Source of the DNA: Ulota crispa
Taxonomy: Eukaryota; Streptophyta; Bryopsida; Orthotrichales; Orthotrichaceae
Reading direction: 5' to 3'
NCBI GenBank assembly: GCA_963920765.1
Contig: OY987242.1
Location: 11,186,789 to 11,250,788 of the forward strand
DNA length: 64,000 nucleotides
A model generated the notes under the pieces. That model was given only the letters and a program-made list of their open reading frames with translations. It had not been told where the DNA came from and did not search any database. Every line of letters begins with the position of its first letter. The stretch's first letter is position 1. Of the stretch, positions 49,221-61,044 are shown one piece after another. The translations under genes were made by a program, and so were the position numbers.

Positions 49221-49724
49221 GAGGGGTTTCAAATATCTTGAAAAAACAATAGGGGGCTTCAAACTTAAACTTTTTCAGGTGACTCACATTGCAATTCACC
49301 TTTGTGAATTCACTAGTGAACCGCAAGGTGACTCACCTCTAGACTTCACTCCTAATGTGATTCACGTGAGGAGTGAACTTCAAAAACTCACTTTTGTGGC
49401 TTTGCGGGGCTCATTCACCTGCTTGCTCAAACCCCAAAACTTCTTTTGTAGAAACTTCTGCAAACTCACGGGTGTCTCAGATTTTGCGCGTGCAAGGGAA
49501 CAAAAACAATTCACTAGTGAACAGAGATCCTATGAGGTGAGAAGTTCAAAGGCCAAATTTTATGTTTGAAACCCCCTAATGAACAAATGGTTGTGAACAA
49601 GTTTTTGTTCACCTCAATGAATATGGGTTGTCATGGCTTGTTCACAAAGTGACTTGGCTAGGTTTTTCAAAAATCTTATTCATGTGAACAAAATTATTAG
49701 TGAACAGCATATTTGAGACCCCCT
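49221..49724. mobile_element. MITE family G, copy split by a nested relative
   Basis: Ends GAGGGGTTTCAAATAT and CATATTTGAGACCCCCT, flanked by ATT on both sides (49218-49220, 49725-49727). Its body equals that of 49027-49214 once the element at 49251-49577 is removed. It lies just 3 bp from the preceding copy's target duplication. Confidence 0.82.
49251..49577. mobile_element. MITE family G, nested copy with different interior
   Basis: Ends AGGGGGCTTCAAAC and GTTTGAAACCCCCT, flanked by AAT on both sides (49248-49250, 49578-49580). It splits an AACAATGAAC present intact in the 49027-49214 copy. The 327-bp interior is unlike its host element and holds a chance-looking 116-codon frame. Confidence 0.85.
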
Positions 49725-49758
49725 ATTATGGGCAACCAACTGCCATCCACTACCACTT

Positions 49759-49800
49759 TTAACCCTTCAAGGACCAAGGAGCCCACTTTGGGCTTTTGGG
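49759..49800 (+). repeat. Solo TTAA-class terminal repeat
   Basis: TTAA-CCCTTCAAGGACCAAGG resembles the left ends of the TTAA MITE families (compare families A and D). No matching right end is found nearby, so this is probably the stub of a deleted element next to the family G element that follows. Confidence 0.5.
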
Positions 49801-49829
49801 ATATTTGTGCAAGCATTTTTCAAGTAAAT

Positions 49830-50440
49830 AGGGGGTTTTGGATATGTTGCTCACCACCAATTTCATTCATGTGAATGAAATTGGTGAATAAGTTAGTCAA
49901 GCCACCGTTCATATCCTCGCGTTCACGCATTCAAATATCCAAATTGTAGTGAGCTACTGACCACCCTTTCAACTTTGTCCACAATCACCAATCCCATAAG
50001 CTAATCTGGATCCCTTGAACTCCACCATTGTCACTTCTAATCTAAAACCCTTTGACTCCACAATTGTCCGCTTCTAATTAGGATATCTTTAGCTCCACCA
50101 TTGTAGCTTCTTGCGCATTGCGATTCGTTGAATGACCTTGACCTAGCAATCAACTCTGCATCCAAGCTGTTTAGAGGCGTGGAGCCAGAGCCAAAGGTGA
50201 GGAGCAAGATCCAAGAGGCGGGCATCAACACAAACAAGCATGGGAGCGACAAGAACACAAGCGGAGCTAGCGGGAGAGGCGAGGAGGGAGAGGCTTCACG
50301 TCGTTCATGGGTGAACGAGCCATGAGGACCTCTTGGAGGTCCTCATGGGTGGTTCACTTTTGTGACTTCATGTTCACCAGTGAACAAAAACTAGTTCACA
50401 ACCATTCATTCACCATTTTTTGAGATATCTAAAACCTACT
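49830..50440. mobile_element. MITE family G, long copy carrying unrelated inner DNA
   Basis: Ends AGGGGGTTTTGGATAT and ATATCTAAAACCTACT, with AAT on both sides (49827-49829, 50441-50443). Both arms match family G in reverse orientation (GAATGAAATTGGTGAATAA; TTCACCAGTGAACAAAAAC). Between about 49925 and 50335 lies GC-richer DNA absent from the other copies, with a 65-codon frame at 50128-50325 (DLAINSASKLFRGVEPEPK). That piece looks like captured host DNA. Confidence 0.8.
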
Positions 50441-50443
50441 AAT

Positions 50444-52477
50444 ATAAAAGATAAGATTGTGAAAATAAGGATGTACATGCTCATATTGAAAAGATTGCAT
50501 ACCTCCCAAAAAAGTGGAATTGAATAATTTTTAGCAAAATATGGTACCAAATGTGATTTAGATGTCAACACAGGTATCCTCAAAAAAATTTAGAAACAAA
50601 AGGATTGAGGAAGGGTGTTGCCCAAATAGAGTTCAAAAGCACTTTACAATGGCTTGGTCAATGGGCAAAATTTGCACTCAACTCTACTTGACTATGTAAT
50701 AACTTCTATTTTACTTTTTATTTTAAAAAAAATTACTTTAGCAAGTACTCCACATGATGTTCTAAATTTACACCATATAGATTTTGTAAATGAAATTTAT
50801 TTCTATAAGAATCTCTGCAATGAAGTTTTCCTATTGTAATGACAATTTGAACAAAGCAACTCTTGCTTCCAATTTTTTTCATTATGCTTTAAGCATTGGG
50901 TGATCATGAAATTGAGACCTATAGCTAACTTCATGCTCTACAATAAAATTAACTTGCACAAGAAATTCATAAAGTGAAAAATATCATTTTGAATGACCAA
51001 AAAAAAATTGACACCTAATAGAAGCTTTAAAAAAAGTTTTACCCCTACTTTGAGTGTTACAATCTAATAAAACATGCCCTCACAAAGTTTGAATTTTTGA
51101 AAGGATGTACATAAGTAAGTGAAATCTTACGGTTAATCAATTTTAAAAAGTTTAAAATTTTAATTTAGTAATCATGGTCAGAGCCATTTGACCATGTAAA
51201 CACGAAAGAACTTTAGGGGTTAACAAGTTAAACATAAACGGAAGAGTTTTTTGGGTTAATGAATAGGAAAACCGGCTATGGGCTATCATTACAAAGTCAA
51301 CTGGTTGAAATGGCAAAATAAACCAGTGGAAATTTGAAACTGCCTGATAAAAATCGACCAGGTCTTCCAAAAGCCGGAAACACATTATGCATGCACTTTG
51401 AAAAATAGGTTGCACACAAGCAGAGTATCATCTTAGAGGTCAATTTCGATATTCTCCAAGCAATTCGTTACAACAACAATGAGTATATGAAACACATGTG
51501 GACTCGCAAATCAGTGACATTCAGTACAAATCAAAGAGCAGTATTCACAGAAAATTGACCAGCTAGTATTGTCCAATCGTTATGCCAAGAGGGTACTGGA
51601 GCAGTCCGAAACAAAAAAAAAAACTGACATAGGAACCCGAGTAAAACAAACTCACCAGCATTTCAGTTCAAGCAGCAAGCATAACCTCACGGTAAAATAA
51701 GTAACTACCCTTCCCCAATTGAAATTTTACATACTATCTACTAGCAACGAATCAGGCAGTTCATTACCATATTCACAGTCACTAGAAAATTGAGCAGCAA
51801 AATGTACGAAAGTGCACTTCAATTTGCCAATGCATTGAAATAGAAATATATAAAAAAATCATTCCGGTAACTTGCTACGGTAAGCAGCGACCGCAGTGAC
51901 GACGATGGGGTATTCTCTCCTTCAGTCCCCCAAGTCAAACCATCATGAACGTCTCTCATTACTCGGCAGTCCCCACTCGTGTTGTTGCTCCTTAAGCCCT
52001 ACTTCCACCTTATGTCCAAAATTTTCTTACAAAAGTACCTCCCTTGACATACTTCTATACACCCCCCAAAACGCCCCATTTTTGGACATCAGACAGGTTT
52101 CTCCCACCCCAGGGGACTTCAGCAGCTCCTGCACTTCACAGGCGTAGTACTCGCAGAGCAGAACGAGCAATACAATGAGAAACCAGGGTCACTTTTTATG
52201 TTCTTCAAAGCAGGAGCTTCGCAACTCCAATAAGCCAGTTCAGTACCTGTGAGCAAATTCGTGCACAATGCTACTTGAACAACCGTCAAGCCCTGGTCCA
52301 TGAATTAGCAACTCGGTTTGCAAGGAAGGGTTCTTCTGGTTGCAATAGGATCGGTGTTGAGAATGTTGGTTTTGAAAGTGTGACAGTTGCTAAGGAGGGG
52401 CGCTTCTTCATCCAGTGGCATGAGTTTCCAGCCCTTGAGATGGCTGCAAGTGGCTCCGGCAGGACTTCTCCCATCCA
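50444..52477. other. AT-rich DNA, then 3' region of the NAL1-type gene
   Basis: 50444-51150 has nothing recognisable. CTTTAGGGG-TTAA at 51211-51223 is a lone TTAA-class right end. From about 51420 the composition is more balanced, probably 3' untranslated sequence or downstream DNA of the minus-strand NAL1-type gene. The frame at 52275-53162 plus is a shadow of that gene. Confidence 0.4.
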
Positions 52478-54430
52478 TCAAGGCTTGGGTGGAAGCAATG
52501 GCGACCTCTCCAACGGACGAGCCCGCTTGGATCCGCAATGGAAAGCGTCGTCCAAAAACGAAGGTTTCGAAACCCGGCACCCATACGTTGCATCCACAAT
52601 CAACGGCAAAGCCCCGAGTGTCCTCGAATGCTTCACTTCCCTGATGCTGTGCTCAACGCCAGACAATGGACTGGACAGTGAAAGCTCGAACGGGTCGTCC
52701 ACTTTGATAACAGGAGTGGCTCTTCGGCGTTGCACTGCCTGCGTGTGCCAGCTTCCATCCAGAGCAGTTCGTAAGGGGACCAGGCTGGTATTGCTCGCTT
52801 TTGCCTTGGAGGGAGCTTCAGAAGGAGCTGGAGACAAAAGCTCCTTGAGTGTGTCCGAGGAGGAGCACGACTTGTCCACGGGGATTGTGAAATGCTGGTC
52901 GAATCGAAAGGAGCCGCTCTCCATGTACTGGATGTGCCGGCCAGGCAATGCCGTGCTCAGCATGGAGCGGATGGTCAAGCGTGGCGGTGACGAGTTACGC
53001 GAGGTCGCCAGGCATTGCCGCTGGACTTCCAGGGCTTCCTCCATGGCCTCGTTTGTCGTGACGATGCTGAGCTCCAGGGAGTCCAGGAGGCGGCTCAGAT
53101 CCACCCCACTCGTCCAATTCTCCGGCTCCTTCCAGTTGCACAGCTTCAAACGACCGCGGTGAATGGTGCCGCCCCAGACGACGCCAATCGGTCGCGGCTT
53201 CTCGCCCGCCGCCTCGTCTCCGATGACCATGATCAAGCTCCCACTGTCGCCCTCCGACTCGAAGTCTTGGTTGTTGTCGCTCACGATGAGGAAGTCGATC
53301 AGGAAGCAGTGCCCTTTGTCGTTGTTGTACTCCACGGAGTAGGCCAGAATACTGCCTTCGGTCACACCTGAGCTTCGACCCACTTTGATCACGTGCTTGC
53401 CAATCAAGTTCTGCAGTGGCGCCTGCAGGTCCACGGGCATCACCTCCCCGACCTCGCCCACACCTTTGACGAGCGGCGTCACAAAGTTGCGGACGTCGAA
53501 GTTGCTGTCGAAGGGGACGAATGCGCCATCCGCACGGACGAATGTCTCGGGGTTCATGCTCGCGAACACGCCGTACCAGAGATCCTCCCGAATGAACGTG
53601 GTGGTGCGCTCCACGGCGCCGAGGTAGAGCCCAGGGCCCATGTGCGGGGGAAGCGGATGGAAGAGCTTCTGCACAGGATGGTCAAGATCGACGGCCACGT
53701 GGCGATTTGTCAGGAATCCGACTTGGCAGAGCCCGGTGTGGCTACGCACGATAGCCCCGAGCGTGCCGTAAAGATCATAGCAAGCCACTTGGGAGCCGGA
53801 CCCGATGATCGCGTCGCGGCCTTGAAGGCCTTCCACGAGCTCTGTATACACGGGCTCGGATTGCTTCTGCGAGCTCAAGTGGGAAAACTCCATGACGTCG
53901 ACATCGCACCAGACGCCGCCCGGGCCCTCGAGGAGCTGCGGGAGCTCCTGATTCTCGTGCAGCCAGTGCCGGTGCACCTTGCGCGCCACGAAGACGATGA
54001 TCGCAGGGATGTTGGTCTGCAAGCCCCCGCGCAGGCGGAACCCCAGGGCCGTGCCGAGGCTGCAGCACCGGAGATTCTTGCTGTGGAAGGCGCGAATGGT
54101 GAGCAGGTCCAGCAGGGTGGAGGCCTGGTGCCCTTGCGGTCGCCTGCAAGGACACGACATCTCCTTCTGCAGGCTTCGGAAGTACGACGCCCGTTCTTCC
54201 GCCAAGTCGTTCAGTACTAGCGGTGTTCGCCACCCGAACTGGCCCGCATTATTATTGTTGTTGATACGCTCGCTGTGCACACCCGAGAACGCTCCCGACT
54301 CCTTGGTCAGGTCGGACTCCTTGGTGTGATCCGATACCTGCTGCTGCTGCTGCTGCTGCTTCGTTGTTGTTGTTTGCCCACCCGACCCGTCGCCGCTCGC
54401 TGCACACTCACACTCACACTTGTTGTCCAT
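52478..54430 (-). CDS. NAL1-like: NARROW LEAF 1-type trypsin-like serine protease
   Basis: An intronless coding frame of 650 aa. In rice, NAL1 (582 aa) is a nuclear trypsin-fold protease that acts on regulators such as TOPLESS-type corepressors and shapes leaf width, veins and yield. Seen: a low-complexity N-terminus (1-65) with a Gln run at 25-31 and an Asn run at 57-61, then the conserved block STLLDLLTIRAFHSKNLRCC and ALGFRLRGGL. The catalytic triad matches: His244 (LTNRHVAVD), Asp301 (RADGAFVPF) and Ser396 (EGDSGSLI), equivalent to rice His233, Asp291 and Ser385. The core continues to WTSGVDLSRLLDSLEL. The tail from 470 is Ser/Pro-rich, with DDAFHCGSKRARPLE near the end. All catalytic residues are present. 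The ATG gives an MDNKCECEC start. Conservation begins near residue 66, so a later start cannot be excluded, but none is needed. Confidence 0.93.
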   Translation of the reverse strand: MDNKCECECAASGDGSGGQTTTTKQQQQQQQVSDHTKESDLTKESGAFSGVHSERINNNNNAGQFGWRTPLVLNDLAEERASYFRSLQKEMSCPCRRPQGHQASTLLDLLTIRAFHSKNLRCCSLGTALGFRLRGGLQTNIPAIIVFVARKVHRHWLHENQELPQLLEGPGGVWCDVDVMEFSHLSSQKQSEPVYTELVEGLQGRDAIIGSGSQVACYDLYGTLGAIVRSHTGLCQVGFLTNRHVAVDLDHPVQKLFHPLPPHMGPGLYLGAVERTTTFIREDLWYGVFASMNPETFVRADGAFVPFDSNFDVRNFVTPLVKGVGEVGEVMPVDLQAPLQNLIGKHVIKVGRSSGVTEGSILAYSVEYNNDKGHCFLIDFLIVSDNNQDFESEGDSGSLIMVIGDEAAGEKPRPIGVVWGGTIHRGRLKLCNWKEPENWTSGVDLSRLLDSLELSIVTTNEAMEEALEVQRQCLATSRNSSPPRLTIRSMLSTALPGRHIQYMESGSFRFDQHFTIPVDKSCSSSDTLKELLSPAPSEAPSKAKASNTSLVPLRTALDGSWHTQAVQRRRATPVIKVDDPFELSLSSPLSGVEHSIREVKHSRTLGALPLIVDATYGCRVSKPSFLDDAFHCGSKRARPLERSPLLPPKP

Positions 54431-54495
54431 GGCTCATAATGCACCGGGGCGGAGCAAGAAGTGCTAGTTGTCGTCTTCGGCACACGCAATTGACC

Positions 54496-55981
54496 CTGCA
54501 ATTCATCTTGAAACGCTCCCCATTTCTACCTCGTTCACCGAGGCAAGCTCCCAGTTGCGATCATGATCCAGCACAATACGTACATTCCAGGTTCTAAACA
54601 TTCTCATAATGACGAAGGGTTCGCTGATCTTCAAACCGAAAAACCAGAAACCCACGCCACCCTGCCCCACTGTTGCAAATGCGCCCTGGAAAACACGCCA
54701 TAGCACAGATGAGCGCGATGATTTCAACCAATCTGGTTCTTGCAAACCTCCACTGTCAAAGAGTCTAGATCATATAACGGTAAAATACAAGCAAATTACG
54801 CTCCACTCTAAGCACATGCTCAATTCGACCAGAGCGAGGGAGGAGTGGGTTTCACTTCATTCAAAAACCGCTGTAACATCGAACTCCCACTGATTGTCAG
54901 AAATTTAAAGATGTGGGAGGAAGCCCGAAATAACCACCACCGCTAATGTGATGAGGAAAACAGCAACGAAGACATGAACAAAGTAAACAACAACCAGACC
55001 GTGCGGGAAACGGACTAAGGATGATTTTTTTCGAAATACATCCACCTATGACTATTGACGTCTGGTAAACTCAAGATCGTGGCATATACCGAGCTGGTTG
55101 CCCCTGTTCCATAATTGACATGCCAACTAGATGACACAAGAGAGGATCTAGCAGCAAACGTACAACTGATCACAAAAATCTGGAGACGGCGTGACTTGCA
55201 AACCAGAGAGTCACATGCCTCACTGGCTCCACATGGGTCCTCCCCATGGCAAACACCAAAACGTAATATAAAAGTCTGGCTTCATAACGATGGCACCGAC
55301 AGGTGTTTAGATGTATCTCAAGGCCGTCAGACTGATATCGATCCACCGACCAGATGGACTAAACCCTCCACCTCATCCAGCAGATGGTTACCAATCTGGC
55401 AGCCTAGCGATACTCTACATAGAACTTAGCTTCCGCACTCTTCTGAGACTCTCCTTATCGAGGTAGAACCGAACCTGCTCGCACATTGGCCAAACAAAGC
55501 GAAACCCTAATTATGCTCCGGACTCGATACTCGCTAGTGACAACAAAGATCCCTTCCAAGCCTGTTTACAGCGCTACAACTGTCTCCATGACCGATGACA
55601 ATCAAACCCCAAAAACACAAACGGCCAAACAGTACTCGCACTCTAAAGCTAACGACGACCACAAACCATGTCCACGTCGACTCTCGCTAGCACCAGCAAC
55701 CCCCGCAGGACACTCGCAATTCCACTCGAGAACACAGAGCTGGTACTCACAGAGGAACCACCTAACCCCACCATCTTGACTACTCCCGACCTCATCAAGG
55801 AACACGAAACCAACGAGCACGAAAGTTCGAAATGTGCTCAAAATGTGTTCAAAATGTGTTCAAAATGTGCTCGAAATGTTTGCCATCCGAAACTCGGAAA
55901 GAGAAACGGAGCAAGAAACGGCTTCAAAGGACGAAGCCAGCAAACAACAGAGCAAGAGGAGCTCACAAGAACGATACGTAC
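54496..55981 (-). other. Probable leader intron of the NAL1-type gene
   Basis: On the minus strand a consensus donor GTCAG|GTACGTATC lies at 55982/55981 and an acceptor GAATTGCAG|GGTC at 54496/54495, 65 bp before the ATG. The 1486 bp between have no frame I recognise. Long first introns in leaders are common in plant regulatory genes. The inference rests on splice consensus only. Confidence 0.5.
55829..55880. repeat. Tandem 12-bp repeat
   Basis: Four imperfect units of AAATGTGTTCAA in the inferred leader intron of the NAL1-type gene. In one plus-strand frame it reads as Cys-Ser-Lys-Cys-type repeats (CSKC), but no gene supports that frame. Confidence 0.85.
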
Positions 55982-56319
55982 CTGACGAAGAGTCCAAATC
56001 GGGCACTAGAGGAATCGCCACAGCAGCAGCAGCGGTGGCAGGGAAGCAAAATTAAGCGGGGGGGTACATACGGCAGCCTTGGAAAAGGAACAATGGAGGA
56101 GATGCGGCACCAGCAGAACAGCAGAGAGCCATTACCGAGGCAGCGGCTGTGGCGCTTTGATCTTCGAAACCCGTGCCCCAGCAACAACAAACCCACAGCA
56201 TCAGAGCAGGCATCAGCAGGTCCATCGCCAAGCGGACAACCGGCTTGAGCTTGGGGCCAGGGCCAGGGCCGGGTCGGGCCGGGCGCGGGGTGGGGGAGGA
56301 TCGCGGGCAGATCTGCCCG

Positions 56320-56470
56320 GTCCGCACGATTTGAGCCACCCTCCTCGCCCTGCTATTTATTTGACACTTTGATACTTTCGAAGTTTTGATTCATCGGGCA
56401 CGCTCTTTTTCGCCGCTCCCGTGGCTGAACAGGAGGTCGCCCCGCTCTTTGGACGCCACGTATATAAGTT
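56320..56470 (-). promoter_or_regulatory. Probable promoter of the NAL1-type gene
   Basis: Two TATA-like boxes on the minus strand: CTTATATACG at about 56467-56458 and CAAATAAATAG at about 56363-56353. A GC-rich leader (56000-56340) lies downstream of both. The first is the better match to a TATA box and also reads as TATATAAG on the plus strand, so direction is uncertain. Confidence 0.45.
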
Positions 56471-58280
56471 CTTTGTATCGGGAACATGGGGAACATGCCG
56501 GTAGATATCTCCTGATTTTGCACTTTCTGTGGTGGAGTGCTTAACATTCACCTCGGTAGGGGCTGTTCACACTACGACCCACGTCCCAATTTCTACGGCT
56601 GTCCTTCCATGCGGAATAGTGGTAATCGGTTGAAATGCTATGTGACGAGAGTTTGCCCAATTGGTGCTCATGAAAGTGGTTTTAACATCAAGTACGTGAT
56701 TAATGTATGACCATAATGTATTGGTCATTTTTGAGTTTCAAGTTACTTTTTTCTTGTGTTTATAGTACATAGTGCATTCAAATTACCTTAACAAATAGGT
56801 TGTCTTATTCACAAAAATTATTTCATGACTCATTACTTGGTCACTTGGAGGCGCATGCAACTCTCTAAATATTAGGATTTCTCATGGTTTACAACTTAGA
56901 TGTTGCTAGTTTATTTTTTTGCAACTTTATTGTTGTTGTCAAGTCTTTAAAATTTGTTCATTGCAATAAATATTGATGAAAAGTATTGCAATACCAATAA
57001 ATGTTTATATAGTGTAAAAGGCCCGAGAGATTAATGTGGGGCAACTTAAATGCACTATTTAGTTTACCAATTAATAGGGAGGGCTTGGTCCTTCTTTTCT
57101 AAGACCACCCCCACCCCCCTCACATGGAAGGATGCCCTAAACTCCATTGCAAAGTTAAAACCCAACTTGGGTGGGTTATTAAAGGCACAAAGAAGAAAGC
57201 TATGAATGTTTTATGCAAATATATTGATGGGACTTGGGTTAAGATTAGGGTTTAGCAAAATGGCACACCCAAACCTTAAGTGAAGTTCCACCTTCTTTTG
57301 CGGCAAAACTTCCAAAAAGTGATGCCATGTAAGCAGTTGGGACATGCCACTTGGAGCGTAGTGTGAAGCACTGAGTCCCAACTTTTGACTCTATACCAAT
57401 CAAATTCTCAGATTTTGGTGGGACTTGGGACGTAGGACATAGTATGAACTGCCCCGTAGGGTGAATGTCCATGCTTGTCCAAAATTCAAAAACCCAAAAA
57501 CAACAAACAAGTTTCCAAGGTAAGATTGTTTTGCTATGTTTACTATTTTTTTACTCCAAAATCACATACAAGTTCACCCTCAACCATTGAAAATTGCCAA
57601 AGATCACAAAGTGGCTTACAATGATCAAGTAAGATTTGTTCTTATCCGTAATAAACACTTGTTTCCTAACTCTTTATAAGAAGCATTCATTAAATAGTTG
57701 TATAGTTTTTTTTATTTTTTATAAAAAGTCTTTCATTGACAAAACTACAATAGCTCCTGTGAATGAAGATAGCAAGATCATAGGTTCATGGCAAGATATA
57801 TCTTTTTGATGTATTTAACAATTTCAATTTCCTTGCTCTAAGTTTAAAATTTAGCCATGTAAATGGTACATTGAATTTGTACTCAACCAATGGAATAAAG
57901 CATACTCCAAAATTGAGTATGGGTAAAAAAAAATTTGATGTTTTTTTCAAAGCTTCTCCTATTGCACCATGCTATTGGCCCGGTTATTTTCTATTCTTAT
58001 ATTGTATTTTTTTAAATACCTTAATTTCAATATTACATTGCAATTTTGATTTTGGAGCTACTGTTGGCATAATTATAGTAACTTACGACATTGAAAATTA
58101 TTTTGTGCCACAATGCTCCGCACTGCATCATAAACATGCAATGGAATTTTCAAAACTTTGTAGCTAGTTTCTGTATTTCATATAACCTTCTTCAATTTTC
58201 CTTTAAATTGAACTACAAGACTCAATACATGTGTAAATGTGTACACACAAACACGCATGCATACATACTTTCATTAATTA
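56471..58280. other. AT-rich DNA containing a dispersed repeat copy
   Basis: About 57170-57480 holds the uninterrupted copy of the repeat also seen at 47630-48335. Outside it I see only AT-rich DNA and chance frames, the longest being 98 codons at 57871-58167. Confidence 0.5.
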
Positions 58281-58289
58281 ATTATTTAA

Positions 58290-58313
58290 TGTATATATGT
58301 ATATATGTATATA

Positions 58314-58370
<57 letters not shown>

Positions 58371-58420
58371 GTATATGTATATATGTATATATGTATATAT
58401 GTATATATGTATATATGCTT
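58290..58420. repeat. Microsatellite (TA)n with GTATATAT interruptions
   Basis: About 130 bp of alternating TA with regular TG steps (GTATATAT units). It can form cruciforms, and its length is likely variable. Confidence 0.97.
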
Positions 58421-59446
58421 GTATGTGTGTAATTGATTTTATTTCAATGAAAATTTGACATTAACTCCATAGTCATGGATTGGTTTTGATTTTTAGTATA
58501 TGCATTTTATGGGTGAATTGGAAAACTATATCAATAAGAGGTCAAGATTGGAACCTATTATTGCTCTAAAACTAACTTGCTCTAAAAGAGCTTTCAATGG
58601 TGCTATGTGTAATTTTGTAAGGTATCTTTGGTAGCATTGCCTATAGAAATAACAAGGACAACTTCCCTTCAATAGACATACTGATTTGGATTATTAACAA
58701 CTTTATAGGTTTGGGCAAGTAGTGACAAAGACAACATACACCTAGTGAATACTTGATTTAGGCATACCAACAATTTTCTAATTCTTGAGCATGCCACAAT
58801 CATCAGAGAGGTTATAAGTTCATTGCCTCTACAAACTATACAAAAAAAAATTCAAATCAAATGTTTGTTTTACTTCTAAAGGCAACACTAACACTGTAGG
58901 AAAAAGATCACAAGAAAATGGGATTTCAAGAGTACTTGGAACTCTATCACAAGTTTAAAAAATTGTCTCCAAAAAAAGTTGTCATTGATAATGTTCTATT
59001 GTATGTGTTTTTAGCTAGCTACAAATGACAACGCGGACATCAACAAAAGTAATCAACTCAGATATTGAAGAATTTTTAGTTTATAAAATTGCTATCACAC
59101 ACTAGAATTATTACATTCATTTCTATTTCAGTGTGCACGATATAATAGCCAACAAAAGAGACATTGGAAGAGACGTCATAGGTTTGACTAGATTTGGTGG
59201 ATAGATATTCAAGAGTTCCAATCACGCATGATACTTTAGCCCTTTAGTTGAAATGAAGTCCTTACCAAGATACTCATGCATGAAATTCCTTGTGAAAGTG
59301 TGTTCTTTGTGAGTCTGAAGAGATAAAAAGATTCAAATATTGAGTCAAAAATTAGGCTCTTTAAAGTTGATTTGGACTTTATTGTGCGTATGAGGATGAA
59401 AGAGCAAAAAAAAAAGGATTGACAAAAAAGAATCAAAATGGAAATA

Positions 59447-59507
<61 letters not shown>

Positions 59508-60383
59508 ATACTTGAAAATCAATAGGAGTTTTGCCATATGTCATCAAACGTCATGTTTAGTTCTTGTATAGGAGTTGGTTGATAAGAGTTGTTGAGTGAA
59601 TTTAGAACCAATTTTTTAACAAAGTCAATATCACTAAAATATATATATATATGTTTACAATGACTCATTTTAAATGTTGTTTAATCATTGCTTAGTCAAT
59701 GTTTAGTCATTGTGAACATGGTACTTCTTTTAATGCATTGGATGTGAGTGGTGTTCAATATTAATAAATTGAGGTCCATGATGAAGCAAAAAGAGGACTT
59801 AAATGCAAAATATCAGTAAACCATAGAAGAATAAGAAGTTGACAAGGATACAAAATATGGAACTTTTCAACTCATGAGACAAAATGCTTGACAATTCAAA
59901 ATATTATCTTCAAATAATTTCATACTTATGTGAAAAAATAGTCATTTGTAAGATTTTTTTTAAATGAAAATTAATGTTAAATTTTGTGTTTTTGGTATAA
60001 TTCTTGCATAGTATGTAGAAGTATGTATAATTGATTTCCTTCAATAACACAAAAAAAGAAGCACAATTATTATATGCTACCTTGATATTTCACTATCATG
60101 TGCTATTATTGCACCCTTTCTATTTCAACACTTTTGTATTGAGTTATTTATTTTAAACATGTTATTGTTTGCAAATTGTAAAGTAAGATAAGCATCATTT
60201 TCAGTTTTATAAATCAATCTTTGTAAAGTATCTATTTTAGATGTGTTATCTTTATCTGAACAATTCTTTATACACAATCACACTTGCTATAGTTGAAAAA
60301 ACTAATGTACTTATTATCCATTTGAGAAATCATTTAGATGTTTTTGAACATTTTATGGAATTTCAAAATAATATGATTAGTGC
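58421..60383. other. AT-rich intergenic DNA, no gene seen
   Basis: Only chance reading frames. It contains a pure (TA)n run, listed separately, and a shorter one at 59639-59652. Confidence 0.5.
59449..59504. repeat. Microsatellite (TA)28
   Basis: 56 bp of uninterrupted TA repeats. Confidence 0.97.
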
Positions 60384-61044
60384 TTAACCCTTGAGCTCCC
60401 CTGCGTAATTGCTGAAAAGTGGCCATGGTGAATTGTGGTTTGAGGAAGTTGCCGCCCCGGCTGCAGTACTGGGATCCAAGGAACTTGACCATTGAAATGG
60501 CACAAGAGCTTGATAACCAGCCTCTCCACAAAATTTGGGCCAAATCCACCGTATGTAGTGAAAGATTACAAAGGTCAAACAACCATTGAAAATGGTCGGG
60601 GATCCCCGTTTTTTAGGTGCTTTTGAACTTTAGGGATCTGTCCAGACCAGTGGAAGTCAAATCAAGCCGCCAAATTTTGGTAGGGGGTGGAGTTCAAAAT
60701 GTTCTTTGAGCTTGCAAATTGGAGCCTTTTTGGAGAACAAATGGGTAATCCGTGAGCTGTAGAAGTTGGGAACCAATACTGCAATGGGAAGGGCTTACCA
60801 AGAGTTTGGTAGTGAATCTGTCATTGGAAAATGGCTTTTTCATGTACTAGTCTAGAATGCGCTACTCCCCACCTCTAAATCTTGAACCCCTGAGTACATC
60901 CATCCACACCATGCCATCATTGACGTACCCTCTGGTCCCCATGTACAATTCCCTCGCAAGTACCTCCAAGATCCCAGTACGGCTTTTCCCTATATTTCAA
61001 TTCTAGGCGCCCTAGTTTGGGGCACTAGGGCGCTCAAGGGTTAA
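60384..61044. mobile_element. TTAA-flanked MITE, family E (661 bp)
   Basis: Left end TTAA-CCCTTGAGCTCCCC, right end CTAGGGCGCTCAAGGG-TTAA: a 9-bp perfect inverted end (CCCTTGAGC) with further partial match and intact TTAA on both sides. The interior is GC-richer than its surroundings. It carries no protein I recognise; the 82-codon minus frame at 60334-60582 crosses the left boundary. Confidence 0.85.

Noticed and set aside
53393-54220. 275-codon plus-strand frame opposite the NAL1-type gene
   Set aside because: It is the antisense shadow of a conserved coding region; its sequence has no family features.
58091-58432. 113-codon plus-strand frame ending in repeated Tyr-Ile
   Set aside because: Its second half is the TA microsatellite translated; no gene evidence.
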